64,000 nucleotides of DNA from Hufsiella ginkgonis (GCF_009834915.1 NZ_WVHS01000003.1:248001-312000); one strand, 5' to 3'; positions 46,201 through 55,700 are shown, numbered from the stretch's first letter. The notes: generated by a model from the sequence alone, not told the origin. A program made the numbers and translations.

Positions 46201-46554
46201 GCCTACTTTCCAAGGACCATGTCGCGTGCCGCTTCCAGCAATACCAACAGGGAGCTGGGCGTGGCACAAACCAAGTACCTGCAAAACGTGGCCTATTTGC
46301 GCCTGAAGAACGTCCAGGTAGGTTATACGCTGCCTAACCGCCTGATCTCGAAGATCAGAGCACGTTCTGCGAAAGTTTTCTTTTCAGGAGAGAACCTGTA
46401 CACTTACTCACCGTTGTATAAGATCGTAAAAACCATCGACGTGGAGAATGCGGTACCAGCCGACCAGGTATTTAACGCGAACAGCACCAACGGCGACGGT
46501 TACAACTACCCGCTGCTTAAAAGCTTCTCGCTGGGTATAAACATCGGGTTCTAA
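43261..46554 (+). CDS. SusC/RagA-family TonB-dependent outer-membrane transporter 2
   Basis: 1097 residues. An unusually long N-region (MRKNLLKWQDHGSYHPDMAA, then RKLSQRMARV) precedes the hydrophobic core and cleavage at SVFAQ (about 46). A carboxypeptidase-D-like domain (about 48-130, GIVTDEKNQPLPGV) leads to the plug with VVVGYGVQKKANLTGAV, LQGVMPNLNI, LIDGFEGD, SMLKDAASAAIYGARGAFG and VLISTKKAKKG, and a barrel ending LLKSFSLGINIGF. It is the pore of SusCD system 2. Its first 13 residues closely match those of SusC 3. Start is coupled to a leader ORF. No STN domain. Confidence 0.95.
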   Translation: MRKNLLKWQDHGSYHPDMAARKLSQRMARVIACVLFLVFISASVFAQTNVSGIVTDEKNQPLPGVTVTLKSTPPRSTSTDASGKYTMTAVGDKDVLVFSFVGYTPREISPGKQATLNVALEPDAKALSEVVVVGYGVQKKANLTGAVDQVTAASLQNRPIPNLSQGLQGVMPNLNIKMMDGRPTQAPAYNIRGTTSIGQGGSALVLIDGFEGDPSLLNPNDIESVSMLKDAASAAIYGARGAFGVVLISTKKAKKGATSIDYSTNLSLKQPMQVPDFVTDGYLWSKMFAEAFVNGDGAFPQNVNKTQKFSQAYLDEFRKRAESGQPYNEIDVNPATGEYTYYGSTDWYGHLYKKSNGAAENNLSVSGSNEKTSFLVSGRFLTQDGLFRYNSDDYDMQNIRARGSINVFKWLSIENNADYSVMNYHTPLNVGEGGGIWRNIADEGHPTVPLLNPDGSLTFSSVYTVGDYYYGKNGIDSKKKVFRNITGLRSNFFGNKFRVNADFTFRNTNNDAEQKRVQVPYSTNKGVTAFVGTTTNDLLFDQRETQYLATNIYGEYENTFASDHYVKLMAGYNYEESTYNRIATQRNGIIFEDATDLNLVLGQAITTGGGYEKWAILGGFSRLNYSFKDRYLLEVNARYDGSSKFPADQRYGFFPSVSAGWRINQEPFWKVSPELVSDLKLRASYGSLGNGNINSYVYQEIFNISQSGVILGGVRPQTTGQPAVLPNGITWETSTTTNFGLDLSMLNSRLTFTGDAYVRNTTDMFTVGLSAPAVFGASVPKGNYADLRTRGWELSLSWRDRIGKSGKPFNYNVRATLADNKSKITRYNNPDKLLSDYYVGQTIGEIWGYETEGFFIDQKDIDSHAKQSPQMRASPTNIWFPGDIKLKDLNNDGFINTGTNTVSNPGDRRIIGSSAPRYMYGVNLGADWNSFFFSTFFQGVAKQQWYPSTETEMFWGQYNRPYNNIPTFHVGNMWTPDNTDAYFPRTMSRAASSNTNRELGVAQTKYLQNVAYLRLKNVQVGYTLPNRLISKIRARSAKVFFSGENLYTYSPLYKIVKTIDVENAVPADQVFNANSTNGDGYNYPLLKSFSLGINIGF

Positions 46555-46764
46555 CCAATCCCGGAAGAAAGCGGGGAGGCTTTGTTACGGGATCCTCCTC
46601 CGCCTTGGGCACCTCCGCAAAAGGAGAACAAGCCAGGTTTACAATTTGAAAAGGAACAATTTTAAGGTTGCACAAACTTATCTCCCTTTGGAGGGAGTCC
46701 CGAAGGGGAGGGATGATAAAGGCATCCGGTACAGGATAGATTCATCAACACAAAAAAAATTCAC
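46555..46764 (+). repeat. 210-bp susC-susD gap with a CTCCCT/AGGGAG repeat element
   Basis: The other two susC-susD gaps are 18 and 20 bp. This one holds CTCCCT-TTGG-AGGGAG (hairpin, from 46682) followed by TCCCGAAGGGGAGGGA. The element resembles a common Bacteroidota intergenic repeat word (from memory). It might tune susD relative to susC expression. Confidence 0.45.
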
Positions 46765-48540
46765 ATGAAAACATATTATTGGTTCATCGCCCTTTGCTGC
46801 ATGGCCTTTACGGCCTGCGAAACGCTCGACCAGGAACCGCAGTCATCTGCCTCCAAATCGGCTGTGTTTGGCAGCGAAACGGGCCTCAAGCTATACACAA
46901 ATACATTTTATAACATGGGTTTCCTGCCCAGGAACTCGACCGCGCAGGATGCGATGTCGGACTACCTCGCGGTTAAATCTGTAGAGACCTTCCTTCAGCC
47001 CAATGCATACGCCGCCAACTTAAGCTCGGGGTGGTCATGGGGAGACCTGCGCAACATCAACTATTTTATCGAAAACTGTAACGATCCGAAGGTGGCCGCT
47101 TCCGTGCGGAACAATTACCTGGGTATTGCACGGTATTTCAGGGCCTATTTTTACATGGATAAGATCAAGCGTTTCGGTGACGTGCCATGGATCGGTAAAC
47201 CGCTCGATATCAATGATCCTGCCCTGTATGCCGGCCGCGATAAACGCGAGCTGGTGATGGACTCGGTGCTGGCCGATATCAATTTTGCCTGCGCGAACAT
47301 TACTGCGACCAATGATGCCACACGCAGCACCGTCACCAGGTACGTGGCTTATGCCTACAAAGCACGCCTTTGCCTGTTCGAAGGTACGTTCCGGAAATAT
47401 CATACCGAGCTGAACCTGGTTTCGACCGCCCCTAAATGGCTTAATGAAGCTGCTGATGCCGCCAGGTTCGTGATGGACAACGGCGGGTATTCTATCAACA
47501 CCGCCGGCGGTGCCGGAAGCTCCTATCGCCAGGTGTTTACAAGCACTGCCCCCGTTGCCAGTGAAGTGCTGCAGGCAGCCATCAGCGACCTGACCTTAAA
47601 CGTATTGAACGAAGCAAACTGGTGGTGGACCAGCGGTACGTATGGCGCTAAAGCGAGCTTTACCCGCACGTTCATTAACACGTACCTGAAACTGGACGGC
47701 ACGCCGTTCACCAACGATCCTAATTATAAGACCATCTTATTTAAAGACGAAGTAAAGAACCGCGACCTCCGTTTAAAGCAAACCATTCGTTTGGGAGATT
47801 ACAAGCGCATCAGCAGCGGTACGCCGGTCGCCGCGCCGCCGGTTTTCTCGTATACGTTTACCGGTTACCAGCCGATCAAATGGACGCTCGACGATATGTA
47901 CTACGATGCCGGGGCGCTGAACATCAACTCCATTGCGCTGTTTCGCTATGCGGAAGTGCTCCTGAACTTTGCGGAAGCGAAAGCTGAATTGGGCACCCTC
48001 ACCGATGCAGATTGGGCAAAAACCATTGGCGTGCTTCGTGCAAGAGGAGGCATTACCGGGGGATTGTCGGCGAAACCAACCGTGGCCGATCCATACCTGG
48101 TAACCAATTACTTCCCGGGTATTACCGATCCCACTATTCTCGAGGTCCGTCGCGAGCGCGGTATCGAACTGAGCCTCGAAGGCCTTCGTTATGCCGACCT
48201 GATGAGGTGGAAACGCGGCCCGCTGATGGAACAGGAATGGAACGGATTTTACGTGCCCGCGCTGGTTACCCCGATGGACCTGAACGAAGACGGCGTACTG
48301 GACGTAGCTTTTTACCAGGGTACGCGCCCAACGCCGGCTGTTGCCGGTGTTACCTATGTGGATGTTTCTGCGACCGTCGGCGGAAAAACAAACTCGCAGC
48401 TGCTTAAAAACGGCACTTCGGGCGAGCTTACCTGGATGAACGAGATCCCGCGTAAATGGGACGATAAAATGTATTATTACCCGATCCCGCAGCTTGACCT
48501 GCAAAGAAATCCTAAACTTGGACAAAATCCGGGATGGTAG
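46765..48540 (+). CDS. SusD/RagB-family substrate-binding lipoprotein 2
   Basis: 591 residues. Lipobox FTAC (Cys about 19) followed by ETLDQEPQSS. The SusD helices include NNYLGIARYFRAYFYMDKI and KRFGDVPWIGKPL, and the C-terminus VRRERGIELSLEGLRYADLMRW followed by YPIPQLDLQRNPKLGQNPGW is the family ending. It is the lid partner of SusC 2. An acidic segment (MDLNEDGVLDVAFYQ) near 505 looks like a calcium-type loop. Confidence 0.94.
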   Translation: MKTYYWFIALCCMAFTACETLDQEPQSSASKSAVFGSETGLKLYTNTFYNMGFLPRNSTAQDAMSDYLAVKSVETFLQPNAYAANLSSGWSWGDLRNINYFIENCNDPKVAASVRNNYLGIARYFRAYFYMDKIKRFGDVPWIGKPLDINDPALYAGRDKRELVMDSVLADINFACANITATNDATRSTVTRYVAYAYKARLCLFEGTFRKYHTELNLVSTAPKWLNEAADAARFVMDNGGYSINTAGGAGSSYRQVFTSTAPVASEVLQAAISDLTLNVLNEANWWWTSGTYGAKASFTRTFINTYLKLDGTPFTNDPNYKTILFKDEVKNRDLRLKQTIRLGDYKRISSGTPVAAPPVFSYTFTGYQPIKWTLDDMYYDAGALNINSIALFRYAEVLLNFAEAKAELGTLTDADWAKTIGVLRARGGITGGLSAKPTVADPYLVTNYFPGITDPTILEVRRERGIELSLEGLRYADLMRWKRGPLMEQEWNGFYVPALVTPMDLNEDGVLDVAFYQGTRPTPAVAGVTYVDVSATVGGKTNSQLLKNGTSGELTWMNEIPRKWDDKMYYYPIPQLDLQRNPKLGQNPGW

Positions 48541-48562
48541 TTAACGCTTAAGGTTGAAGCAG

Positions 48563-48636
48563 AAGGTTAAAGCTGGTTGCTTTTTTCAAATTATGCCGAA
48601 AATTCATAACGGGCTTTTATCTTCGGCTTTAACCTT
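48563..48636. repeat. Inverted repeat between SusD 2 and the EEP gene
   Basis: AAGGTTAAAGC (48563-48573) pairs with GCTTTAACCTT (48626-48636). A -7-like box TATCTTCG (48618-48625) lies inside the right arm, 28 nt before the next ATG. Confidence 0.5.
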
Positions 48637-48653
48637 TACCAAACGATCATATA

Positions 48654-49493
48654 ATGAAAAGAAATCCGATAATACTCGCAATCCTGCTTTTAATAGCAGC
48701 AACGATAACCACCAAAGCGCAAACCTTTAACGTGGCGACCTTTAATATTCGTTACGACAACAAAAGCGACAGCGGCAACCTGTGGGTACAGCGTGCCCCG
48801 GTAGTGGCTAACCTCATCCGTTTTCACGATTTTGATGTATTCGGGATCCAGGAAGGGCTGAAGAACCAGATCGACGATATCAGCAAAGCCCTGCCGGAAT
48901 ACACACGCTACGGCAAGGGCCGCGACGACGGTAAAGATGCCGGCGAGCATTCGTCCGTTTATTTTAAAACCGGCAAATACAAAATGCTGAAAAGCGGCGA
49001 TTTCTGGTTGTCGCAAACCCCGGATGTACCGGGCCTGGGTTGGGACGCCAGATGCTGTAACCGCATCTGCTCCTGGGTACAGCTGCAGGACGTGAAAAGC
49101 AAAAAGAAGTTCTACTTTTTCAATGTGCACTTTGATCACCAGGGCGTAGTAGCCCGTAAAGAAAGCGGCAAGCTGATGGTGCAGAAGATCAAAGAGATCG
49201 CAGGCAGCGAACCGGCGCTTTTTACCGGCGACCTGAATGGCGGACGGGATAGCGAGTGGTACTTAACCATCGCCCGCTCGGGCATATTAAAAGATACCCA
49301 TGAGGGTGTAAACCATCCTTATGAGAACAACTCTTCGATGAACGGTTTCCGTACACCACGCGGAACGGGCGTGATAGATCATATATTTATGACGAAACAG
49401 TTCACGGTAAACAGGTGGGGGATCCTTACCGATAGTTATTTCGGAAAATTCCCGTCAGATCATTTCCCGGTGATGGCGGAAGTTACGTTGTAG
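48654..49493 (+). CDS. Secreted endonuclease/exonuclease/phosphatase-family hydrolase
   Basis: 279 residues. Signal peptide about 1-22 (TKAQ). The EEP fold is shown by VATFNIRYDN, DFDVFGIQEGL (metal-binding Glu), NVHFDHQG (His/Asp), ALFTGDLNGG, a VIDHIFM block and the C-terminal SDHFPVMAEV (catalytic His). Bacteroidota secreted members are often linked with sugar-degradation loci, acting on phosphodiesters or phosphorylated sugars rather than DNA. The exact substrate is unknown. Confidence 0.9.
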   Translation: MKRNPIILAILLLIAATITTKAQTFNVATFNIRYDNKSDSGNLWVQRAPVVANLIRFHDFDVFGIQEGLKNQIDDISKALPEYTRYGKGRDDGKDAGEHSSVYFKTGKYKMLKSGDFWLSQTPDVPGLGWDARCCNRICSWVQLQDVKSKKKFYFFNVHFDHQGVVARKESGKLMVQKIKEIAGSEPALFTGDLNGGRDSEWYLTIARSGILKDTHEGVNHPYENNSSMNGFRTPRGTGVIDHIFMTKQFTVNRWGILTDSYFGKFPSDHFPVMAEVTL

Positions 49494-49499
49494 GGGGAT

Positions 49500-49584
49500 A
49501 GCCGAAAGCTTAAAGCGGAAAGTCATGTTTTTCGCCGCCAATTATGATGGGTGGCGATAGTCTTTCTGCTTTAAGCTTTCGGCT
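49500..49584. repeat. Long inverted repeat between EEP and GH29 genes
   Basis: 23-nt arms (49500-49522 starting AGCCGAAAGCTTAAAGC; 49562-49584) pair with one mismatch around a 39-nt loop. It is followed by TTTAACCC and, at 49602-49609, a -7-like box TATCTTTA for the next gene. Confidence 0.6.
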
Positions 49585-49627
49585 TTTAACCCTTTAACAA
49601 TTATCTTTAGCTAAAAATCACCCCGCT

Positions 49628-51025
49628 ATGCTGAAATATACCCGGTCCCTATTGTTATTCGCATGGGCTTTAAGCCCGGTGCTCCTGTTTGCGCAAGCCA
49701 CTCCCGCCCGGAAACTCAAAAAGCTCCAGCAGCAATTTGTAGACGACCGTTTCGGCATGTTCATCCATTTTAACATTCCAACCTATATGGACGCCGATTG
49801 GGCCGACCCGGAAGCGCAGGCGAGCCTGTTTAACCCGGGTAAACTGGATTGCGACCAATGGGCGAAAGCGGCGAAATCAGCGAATATGACCTATGGATGT
49901 ATCACCACCAAGCACCATAGCGGGTATTGTATCTGGAATACCAAAAGCACCCCGTACAACGTGATGAACAGCCCGTTAAAGAAAGACGTGGTGAAGGAAT
50001 TCGCCGACGCCTTCAGGGCCAACGGGCTAAAAGTATGGCTCTATTATTCGATACTGGATACGCACCATAAGCTGCGCCCCAACCAGATCACGCCGAAGCA
50101 TATCGATATGGTAAAGACCCAGATCACCGAGCTGCTAACCAGATACGGGAAAGTAGAGGCATTGGTGATCGATGGGTGGGACGCTCCCTGGTCGCGGATA
50201 TCCTACGATGAGATCCCCTTTGATGAGATCTACCGCCTCGTGAAGTCGTTACAGCCGGATTGCCTCATCATGGACCTTAACGGCGCCAAGTACCCCGCGG
50301 AGGCGCTCTATTATACCGACATTAAGACCTACGAGATGGGTGCCGGGCAGCGGATGGGTAAAGAACGCAACCTGATGCCTTCGCTGGCATGCCTGCCGCT
50401 GCAAAGCTCCTGGTTCTGGAAAACGGATTTCCCGGCTGCCGCGGTTAAAGAGCCTGCCCGGCTGGTGAATGAAACGCTGATCCCGCTGAACAACGCCAAA
50501 TGCAACTTTATCCTGAACGTAGCGCCTAACCGCGATGGTTTGTTCGACGACAATGCCCTGGCTGCCCTCAGGGAGATTGGCCGGATCTGGAAAAACGAAG
50601 GCCCGGTTGAAGCGCTGGGCGATATGGACGCACCCATTATCTCTTCCAACCTCGCCAAAGGCAAACCGGCAAACTCGAGCTGGAGCGACGATATGAATAT
50701 TATGGACTTTGCCAACGATGATAACTTTCGCACGGCATGGCGTTCAAACCCTACCGTTAAAGAGCCGTGGCTGGAGATCGATTTTAAGTCTGCCAAAACA
50801 TTTAACGCCGTCGTGATCGCCGAGCCAAAAGCAAATATCACCAAATACCTGCTCGAAGTGTTTTCTAACGGCGCCTGGAAACCCATCGAAGCCGGTACCA
50901 ACCCGGGCCGCGTAAAAGTGCACCGGTTTAAACCGGTTACAGGCACAAAAGTGCGCGTAAAGATCGAAGCATATGCCAGCCAGCCTGCAATTGCGGAGTT
51001 CGAGGTGTATGATGAGGGGAAATAG
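49628..51025 (+). CDS. GH29 alpha-L-fucosidase with C-terminal discoidin-like domain
   Basis: 465 residues. Signal peptide about 1-23 (LLFAQ). The GH29 barrel has DDRFGMFIHFNIPTYMDADW, TTKHHSGYCIWNTKSTPYNV, LKVWLYYSILDTHHKL and the nucleophile region EALVIDGWDAPWS (candidate Asp 182 or 185), with KCNFILNVAPNRDGL later. The C-terminal 130 residues (from about 335) look like an F5/8-type carbohydrate-binding domain. It should remove terminal alpha-L-fucose. With the GH35 enzyme this suggests a fucosylated, galactose-containing glycan. Confidence 0.92.
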   Translation: MLKYTRSLLLFAWALSPVLLFAQATPARKLKKLQQQFVDDRFGMFIHFNIPTYMDADWADPEAQASLFNPGKLDCDQWAKAAKSANMTYGCITTKHHSGYCIWNTKSTPYNVMNSPLKKDVVKEFADAFRANGLKVWLYYSILDTHHKLRPNQITPKHIDMVKTQITELLTRYGKVEALVIDGWDAPWSRISYDEIPFDEIYRLVKSLQPDCLIMDLNGAKYPAEALYYTDIKTYEMGAGQRMGKERNLMPSLACLPLQSSWFWKTDFPAAAVKEPARLVNETLIPLNNAKCNFILNVAPNRDGLFDDNALAALREIGRIWKNEGPVEALGDMDAPIISSNLAKGKPANSSWSDDMNIMDFANDDNFRTAWRSNPTVKEPWLEIDFKSAKTFNAVVIAEPKANITKYLLEVFSNGAWKPIEAGTNPGRVKVHRFKPVTGTKVRVKIEAYASQPAIAEFEVYDEGK

Positions 51026-51126
51026 GGATGCTTTTGATATCCCCCCATTTCCCCACATGACGGTACAGGACGGGACATAACGTTTTATTCGTGAATTTTA
51101 CCCTTAAACTAACCCGTCCTTCTCTC

Positions 51127-52467
51127 ATGAATCACCGCCTTGCCACCGCTATTTCAGCCATCACGTTGTTGTGCGGCCTCACCGCCGGCGCACAGATCGG
51201 TCGTCGCTTTCCCTCAGAGCGCAAAGTGGTAAAAGACCCGGTAACGGGGACCATGCTTACCTTCCTTACGAGCACACCAAACGGTGATTCGAAGATCTAC
51301 CAGACCCACAACCAGTGGACTTCCGACGGGCAGTGGCTCATTTTTCGTTCCGGCCGTGTAAACGGCGAGGCCATGGCCGTGCACGAACAAACCGGCGAGC
51401 TGGTACAGGTTACCGAAGGGGGCTATACGGGAATGCTCAACATCGCCCGCAAAACCATGAAGCTCTATTTTATGCGCAATGCCGCCAGCTTGCCCAAAGG
51501 TTCGCTGCAGATCGTGGAGGTAGACCTCGCGAAACTTTTTGCAGACAGTAAGTCGGGCAATCTTAAACCGGCACCGGTTTATCAGCGTGTTTGCGGTGTA
51601 ACGCCACCCGGGCTTGGCGCGGGAGGCGACATGGCGCTGGATGGCGACGAAACCCGCGCCTATTTCCGCATAGGAAAAGAAGAGGCTGCGCGTCACCTGG
51701 CTGCCGGGACCAGGATCGAAGCCGCTTTCGGGCCGCGTAAAATGGGCGCCGGTCCTTCGGGCATCGGCGTGATGGACATCCGCACCGGCGAGATCAAACA
51801 CGTGGTTGCCGTACCGTTCCAGGTAGGTCATATCCAAACCAACCCCTGGATGGCCGGCGAGATCGTTTTTTGCTGGGAAACAGGAGGCAAATCGCCCCAG
51901 CGCACCTGGATCGTAAATGCCGATGGCAGCGGTTTACGACCTTTATACCCGGAGGCTGACTATGAATGGGTGACCCACGAGGCCGTGATCACCAGGGACG
52001 AAGTGGCCTTCGCCATTATGGGGCACCGCAAGATCCCCGGAACGGCGGGAGCCGCCCCCGACGGAACAGCGGTTAGCGGGGCAAATCCCGGCCAGGAAGC
52101 CGCCTGGGGGTCATCCGGTACCCGCGAGAAACCAACCGGCCTGGCCATTGTGAACATCCGCACCCGCGAGATGAAGATTGCCGGGCAAACACCTTCCGGC
52201 AGCGGACTATGGCACGTAAGCGGCTCGCCGGACGGCCGGTTCGCCACAGGCGATGATTTCGCCCGTAACCTGTACTTGATCGATCGCCGTTCCGGCGAGA
52301 TGATGCTCCTCACTACCGGCCATAAACCTACCGCGGCCGATCATATCCATCCCACCTTTAGTCCTGATGGCACGAAAATCCAGATCCAATCGGCCATGCT
52401 TTCCGCGGACAACCGTTCCATGAACATTTGTGTGGTTCCGGTGCCCGCAGCGTGGCTCAAACGCTAG
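51127..52467 (+). CDS. Secreted PL22-like (oligogalacturonate lyase family) beta-propeller
   Basis: 446 residues from the ATG at 51127, with signal peptide MNHRLATAISAITLLCGLTA; a GTG at 51091 is upstream of the natural signal start. The core begins FPSERKVVKDPVTGTMLTFL, followed by THNQWTSDGQWLIFRSGRVN, the layout of oligogalacturonate lyase propellers. Candidate metal-site residues are VGHIQTNPWM, EWVTHEAV, and the late HIHPTFSPDG. PL22 enzymes cleave unsaturated digalacturonate in pectin use. A catalytically divergent TolB-like propeller is the alternative. It points towards a pectic substrate for this locus. Confidence 0.65.
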   Translation: MNHRLATAISAITLLCGLTAGAQIGRRFPSERKVVKDPVTGTMLTFLTSTPNGDSKIYQTHNQWTSDGQWLIFRSGRVNGEAMAVHEQTGELVQVTEGGYTGMLNIARKTMKLYFMRNAASLPKGSLQIVEVDLAKLFADSKSGNLKPAPVYQRVCGVTPPGLGAGGDMALDGDETRAYFRIGKEEAARHLAAGTRIEAAFGPRKMGAGPSGIGVMDIRTGEIKHVVAVPFQVGHIQTNPWMAGEIVFCWETGGKSPQRTWIVNADGSGLRPLYPEADYEWVTHEAVITRDEVAFAIMGHRKIPGTAGAAPDGTAVSGANPGQEAAWGSSGTREKPTGLAIVNIRTREMKIAGQTPSGSGLWHVSGSPDGRFATGDDFARNLYLIDRRSGEMMLLTTGHKPTAADHIHPTFSPDGTKIQIQSAMLSADNRSMNICVVPVPAAWLKR

Positions 52468-52542
52468 CTTCCGGTAAATTGTTTTAGCCGGCTTTCTTCA
52501 CTTCAAAAAAAATCTGAAGATTTTACCGTAATATTTTCGTTG

Positions 52543-52650
52543 CTTTCTAATGTTGTCAATATTTCTGAAAATATGGGCAGATTGTGATACATTTTGACAC
52601 AAATTGGATAAGATAAAGGATATTTTGCGCTGGAAATACCGCTACTATTG
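52543..52650 (+). promoter_or_regulatory. Promoter module of SusCD operon 3 (shared with the ThuA gene)
   Basis: CTTTCTAATGTTGTCA (52543-52558), then palindrome TTGTG-N11-CACAA (52582-52602), then box TACTATTG (52643-52650, one mismatch to TAnnTTTG). The same three elements, with identical spacing, occur at 61859-61966. Confidence 0.65.
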
Positions 52651-52679
52651 TTCTGCTAATCCAAATTAAACTAAGTCAA

Positions 52680-52763
52680 ATGAAAGAAAAAAGCCACTTT
52701 TTCTTCGCGGGAATGCTATTGCCCAAACGTTTCCAGGGACAATTTCAAAACATTTTAAACTAA
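52680..52763 (+). CDS. Leader ORF of SusCD operon 3 (27 aa)
   Basis: Starts MKEKSHFFFAGMLLPKRFQG and ends FQNILN; the stop is 7 nt before susC. It aligns with the leader before susC 2 (MKEKxxFFFxGxLxPK). The hairpin formed by its first codons (GAAAGAAAAA against TTTTTCTTC) is shorter than in the other copy, with about 8 bp. The start is about 30 nt after the predicted promoter box. Confidence 0.5.
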   Translation: MKEKSHFFFAGMLLPKRFQGQFQNILN

Positions 52764-52770
52764 CCAAATT

Positions 52771-55700
52771 ATGAGAAAAAATTTACTGCAATGGCAGGGC
52801 CATGGTTCGCGCCATTCGAACCACATGTCTAACACACTGCTTCAAAAACAACCGTTTACGATGCTGTGTATCATGTTTCTCGTGTTACTTACTACCGCTG
52901 TATTTGCCCAAACAAATGTGAAAGGGGTAGTAACGGACGAGAAAGGGGAAGCATTAATTGGGGTGAGTGTAAAGATTAAGGGTGCTACCGGCGGCGTGAG
53001 CACCAACGTGAATGGCGAATTCGCCATCAGCGTACCGGAGAACGGTGTGCTGACTTTTTCGTACGTGGGCTTTACCACGCAGGAAGTTACCATATCCGGC
53101 AGGACAACGGTCAACGTGAAGTTAGCGGCGGTTACCTCCAACCTGGAAGAGGTGGTGGTAACCGGGTATGGTTCGCGTAAAAAAGAAACGATTACCGGTG
53201 CGGTAGCGAGCGTTACCGCCAAGGATATCGACCGTGCGCATGGCGGCGGTACCGCCAGTACCATGCTCGCGGGCAAGCTGCCCGGAGTCACTTTTCGCCA
53301 ATCTGAAGGTCGTCCCGGATCAAGCGCCAGTATCCAGATCCGCAATATGGGCACACCACTTTTTATCATCGACGGTGTGCAGTCTGACCAGGGCCAGTTT
53401 AATAACATTTCACCTTCAGATATCGACCAGATCTCCGTACTGAAAGACGGCGCGGCGGCTATCTACGGCGTGCGTGCAGCCAACGGGGTGGTGTTGGTTA
53501 CCACCAAAAAAGGCTCGGGCGCAACCCGTATCAATATCGATGGCTACCAGGGTTACCAGAACTTCTTCAGGTTCCCGGGTGCGTTAAGGAACGCTTATGA
53601 CTGGCAACGCTATAAAGCGGAGGCAGAAGTGAACCTGAACGGCACCACCCCTATGACCCAGGCCGAACTGGACAAATGGAAGGCGGGCACTGACCCGAAT
53701 TACCGCAGTTTCGACTGGCAGGAATTTATAGTAGATGATCATAAAAATGCGCCGCAGAACCAGGTCAACCTGAGTTTCACCGGGGGAGAAGACAAAGTAA
53801 ACTACTATGTAGCTGCGAGTAATTTTCACCAGGGATTTAACCTCGGGAACGAATTCCGCTTTGACCGTGCTAACCTGCAGTCGAACATTAATGCCAAAGT
53901 GAGTAACCGTTTCTCCATCGGTATCGCATTGAACGGCCGTGTGGAAAAAAGAGGTAACCCGGGCGTACCGGGTGGTGACGACTATGACCTGCCACGCCGT
54001 GCAGTTCTGCGTAACACGCCGCTCGAACGCCCTTATGCGAATGACAACCCGGCCTACCTGAACAAGATCGGGAACACCCAGACCAACTACGCCTTCCTGA
54101 ATGAAAAGATCTCGGGCGTGTATCGTGATCAATGGCGCGTGCTACAGACCACCCTGAACGCCGAGTATCAAATTCCCGGCCTTAAAGGGTTATCTGTCAA
54201 AGGATTGTATTCGTATTATGTTGCGGATAACCTTTATAATAACTTCGAATACACCTATAAGGCCTATACTTACAACGCGGTAACCAATAATTACGACGTT
54301 ACGGGCGGCAGCTCCAATCCGTTCCGCGAGCGCACACAGCAAAAAGTATACAATACCACCCTGCAAGGCCAGCTAAACTACAACAACACCTTTGGCAAAC
54401 ATACGATAGGTGCTACATTCGTAACCGAACGCCTTACTGTACAGAACCTTCGTAACCGTATTCACTCGATCCCGGTATCAAACAACCTGCCGCTGATCTA
54501 CTTTTCAAATTCCGATTTATACGAAGACAGCGATGTTGAACAGGCCCGTTTAGGTTATGTAGGGCGTGTAAACTATAGCTTCGGAAATAAGTATTACTTT
54601 GAAGCAGCCGGGCGCCGCGACGCATCTTACCTGTTCGAGCCAGGCAGCCGCGTGGGTTATTTCCCTACCTTCTCCGCAGGCTGGAGGATCACCCAGGAAA
54701 ATTTCATGAAAAAACTGACTGAAAACTCAACCATCCTGAGCGATTTAAAAATACGCGGTTCTTACGGGATACTAGGCGACGACAGCGGCGTATCGGCTTA
54801 CCTCTACCTTCCGGGATATAACTATGGGCCCGGACAGGGGATTTCGATCCTCGAGGGGCAGACGATCACTACCGCCCGGGATAAAGGAAAAACTGATAAC
54901 CGGATCACCTGGTCGAAAAGTAAGATCACCGACGTAGGTTTCGACCTCAGTCTCTTTAACAGCAGTCTCGCCATTTCCGGGGATTATTTTTACCGGAAAC
55001 GTACCGGCCTCCTGGCGGCCAAAAACGAGGTGATCCTGCCGGCCGAGGTAGGTTATTCGCTGCCTAACGCGAACATCAACCAGGATGCGCAATACGGTAC
55101 GGAAGGCTCTATCAACTTTAATAGTAAGGCCGGTAAAGTTACTTACAACATCGGGCTCAACGCTTCCTATACGCGCTCTAAGTTCATCCAGTCATACAAC
55201 CCGTTGTTTTTCAACTCATGGGACCGCTATCGTAACTCGAGCGAGGGACGTTACTCCCGCATCGACTGGGGTTACGAGGTACTGGGGCAATTCCAGTCGC
55301 AGGAACAGATCAACAACTACCCGGTAAATATAGACGGGCGTTCGAACAGGAGCCTTCTCCCGGGCGACCTGATCTACAAAGACCAGAACAGCGATGGAAA
55401 GATCGATGGATATGATCAGCGCCCGATCGGCTACGGTAACAGCCAGCCAAATATTAACATGGGCTTTACGCTCGGAGCGGCCTACAAAAATTTCGATTTC
55501 AACGCCGACTTTTCCGGTGGCGCAGGATACACCTGGTTCCAGAACGCGCAGGTACGCTGGGCGTTTGCCGATGGCGGCAACCTGAACACGATCTTCGAAG
55601 ACCGCTGGCACCGCGAAAACCTGTTCGATGTGAACAGTCCCTGGGTTGCCGGCAAATATCCCCCGCTCCGGTTTAACCAAAGCACGCTGAGCAGCTACAA

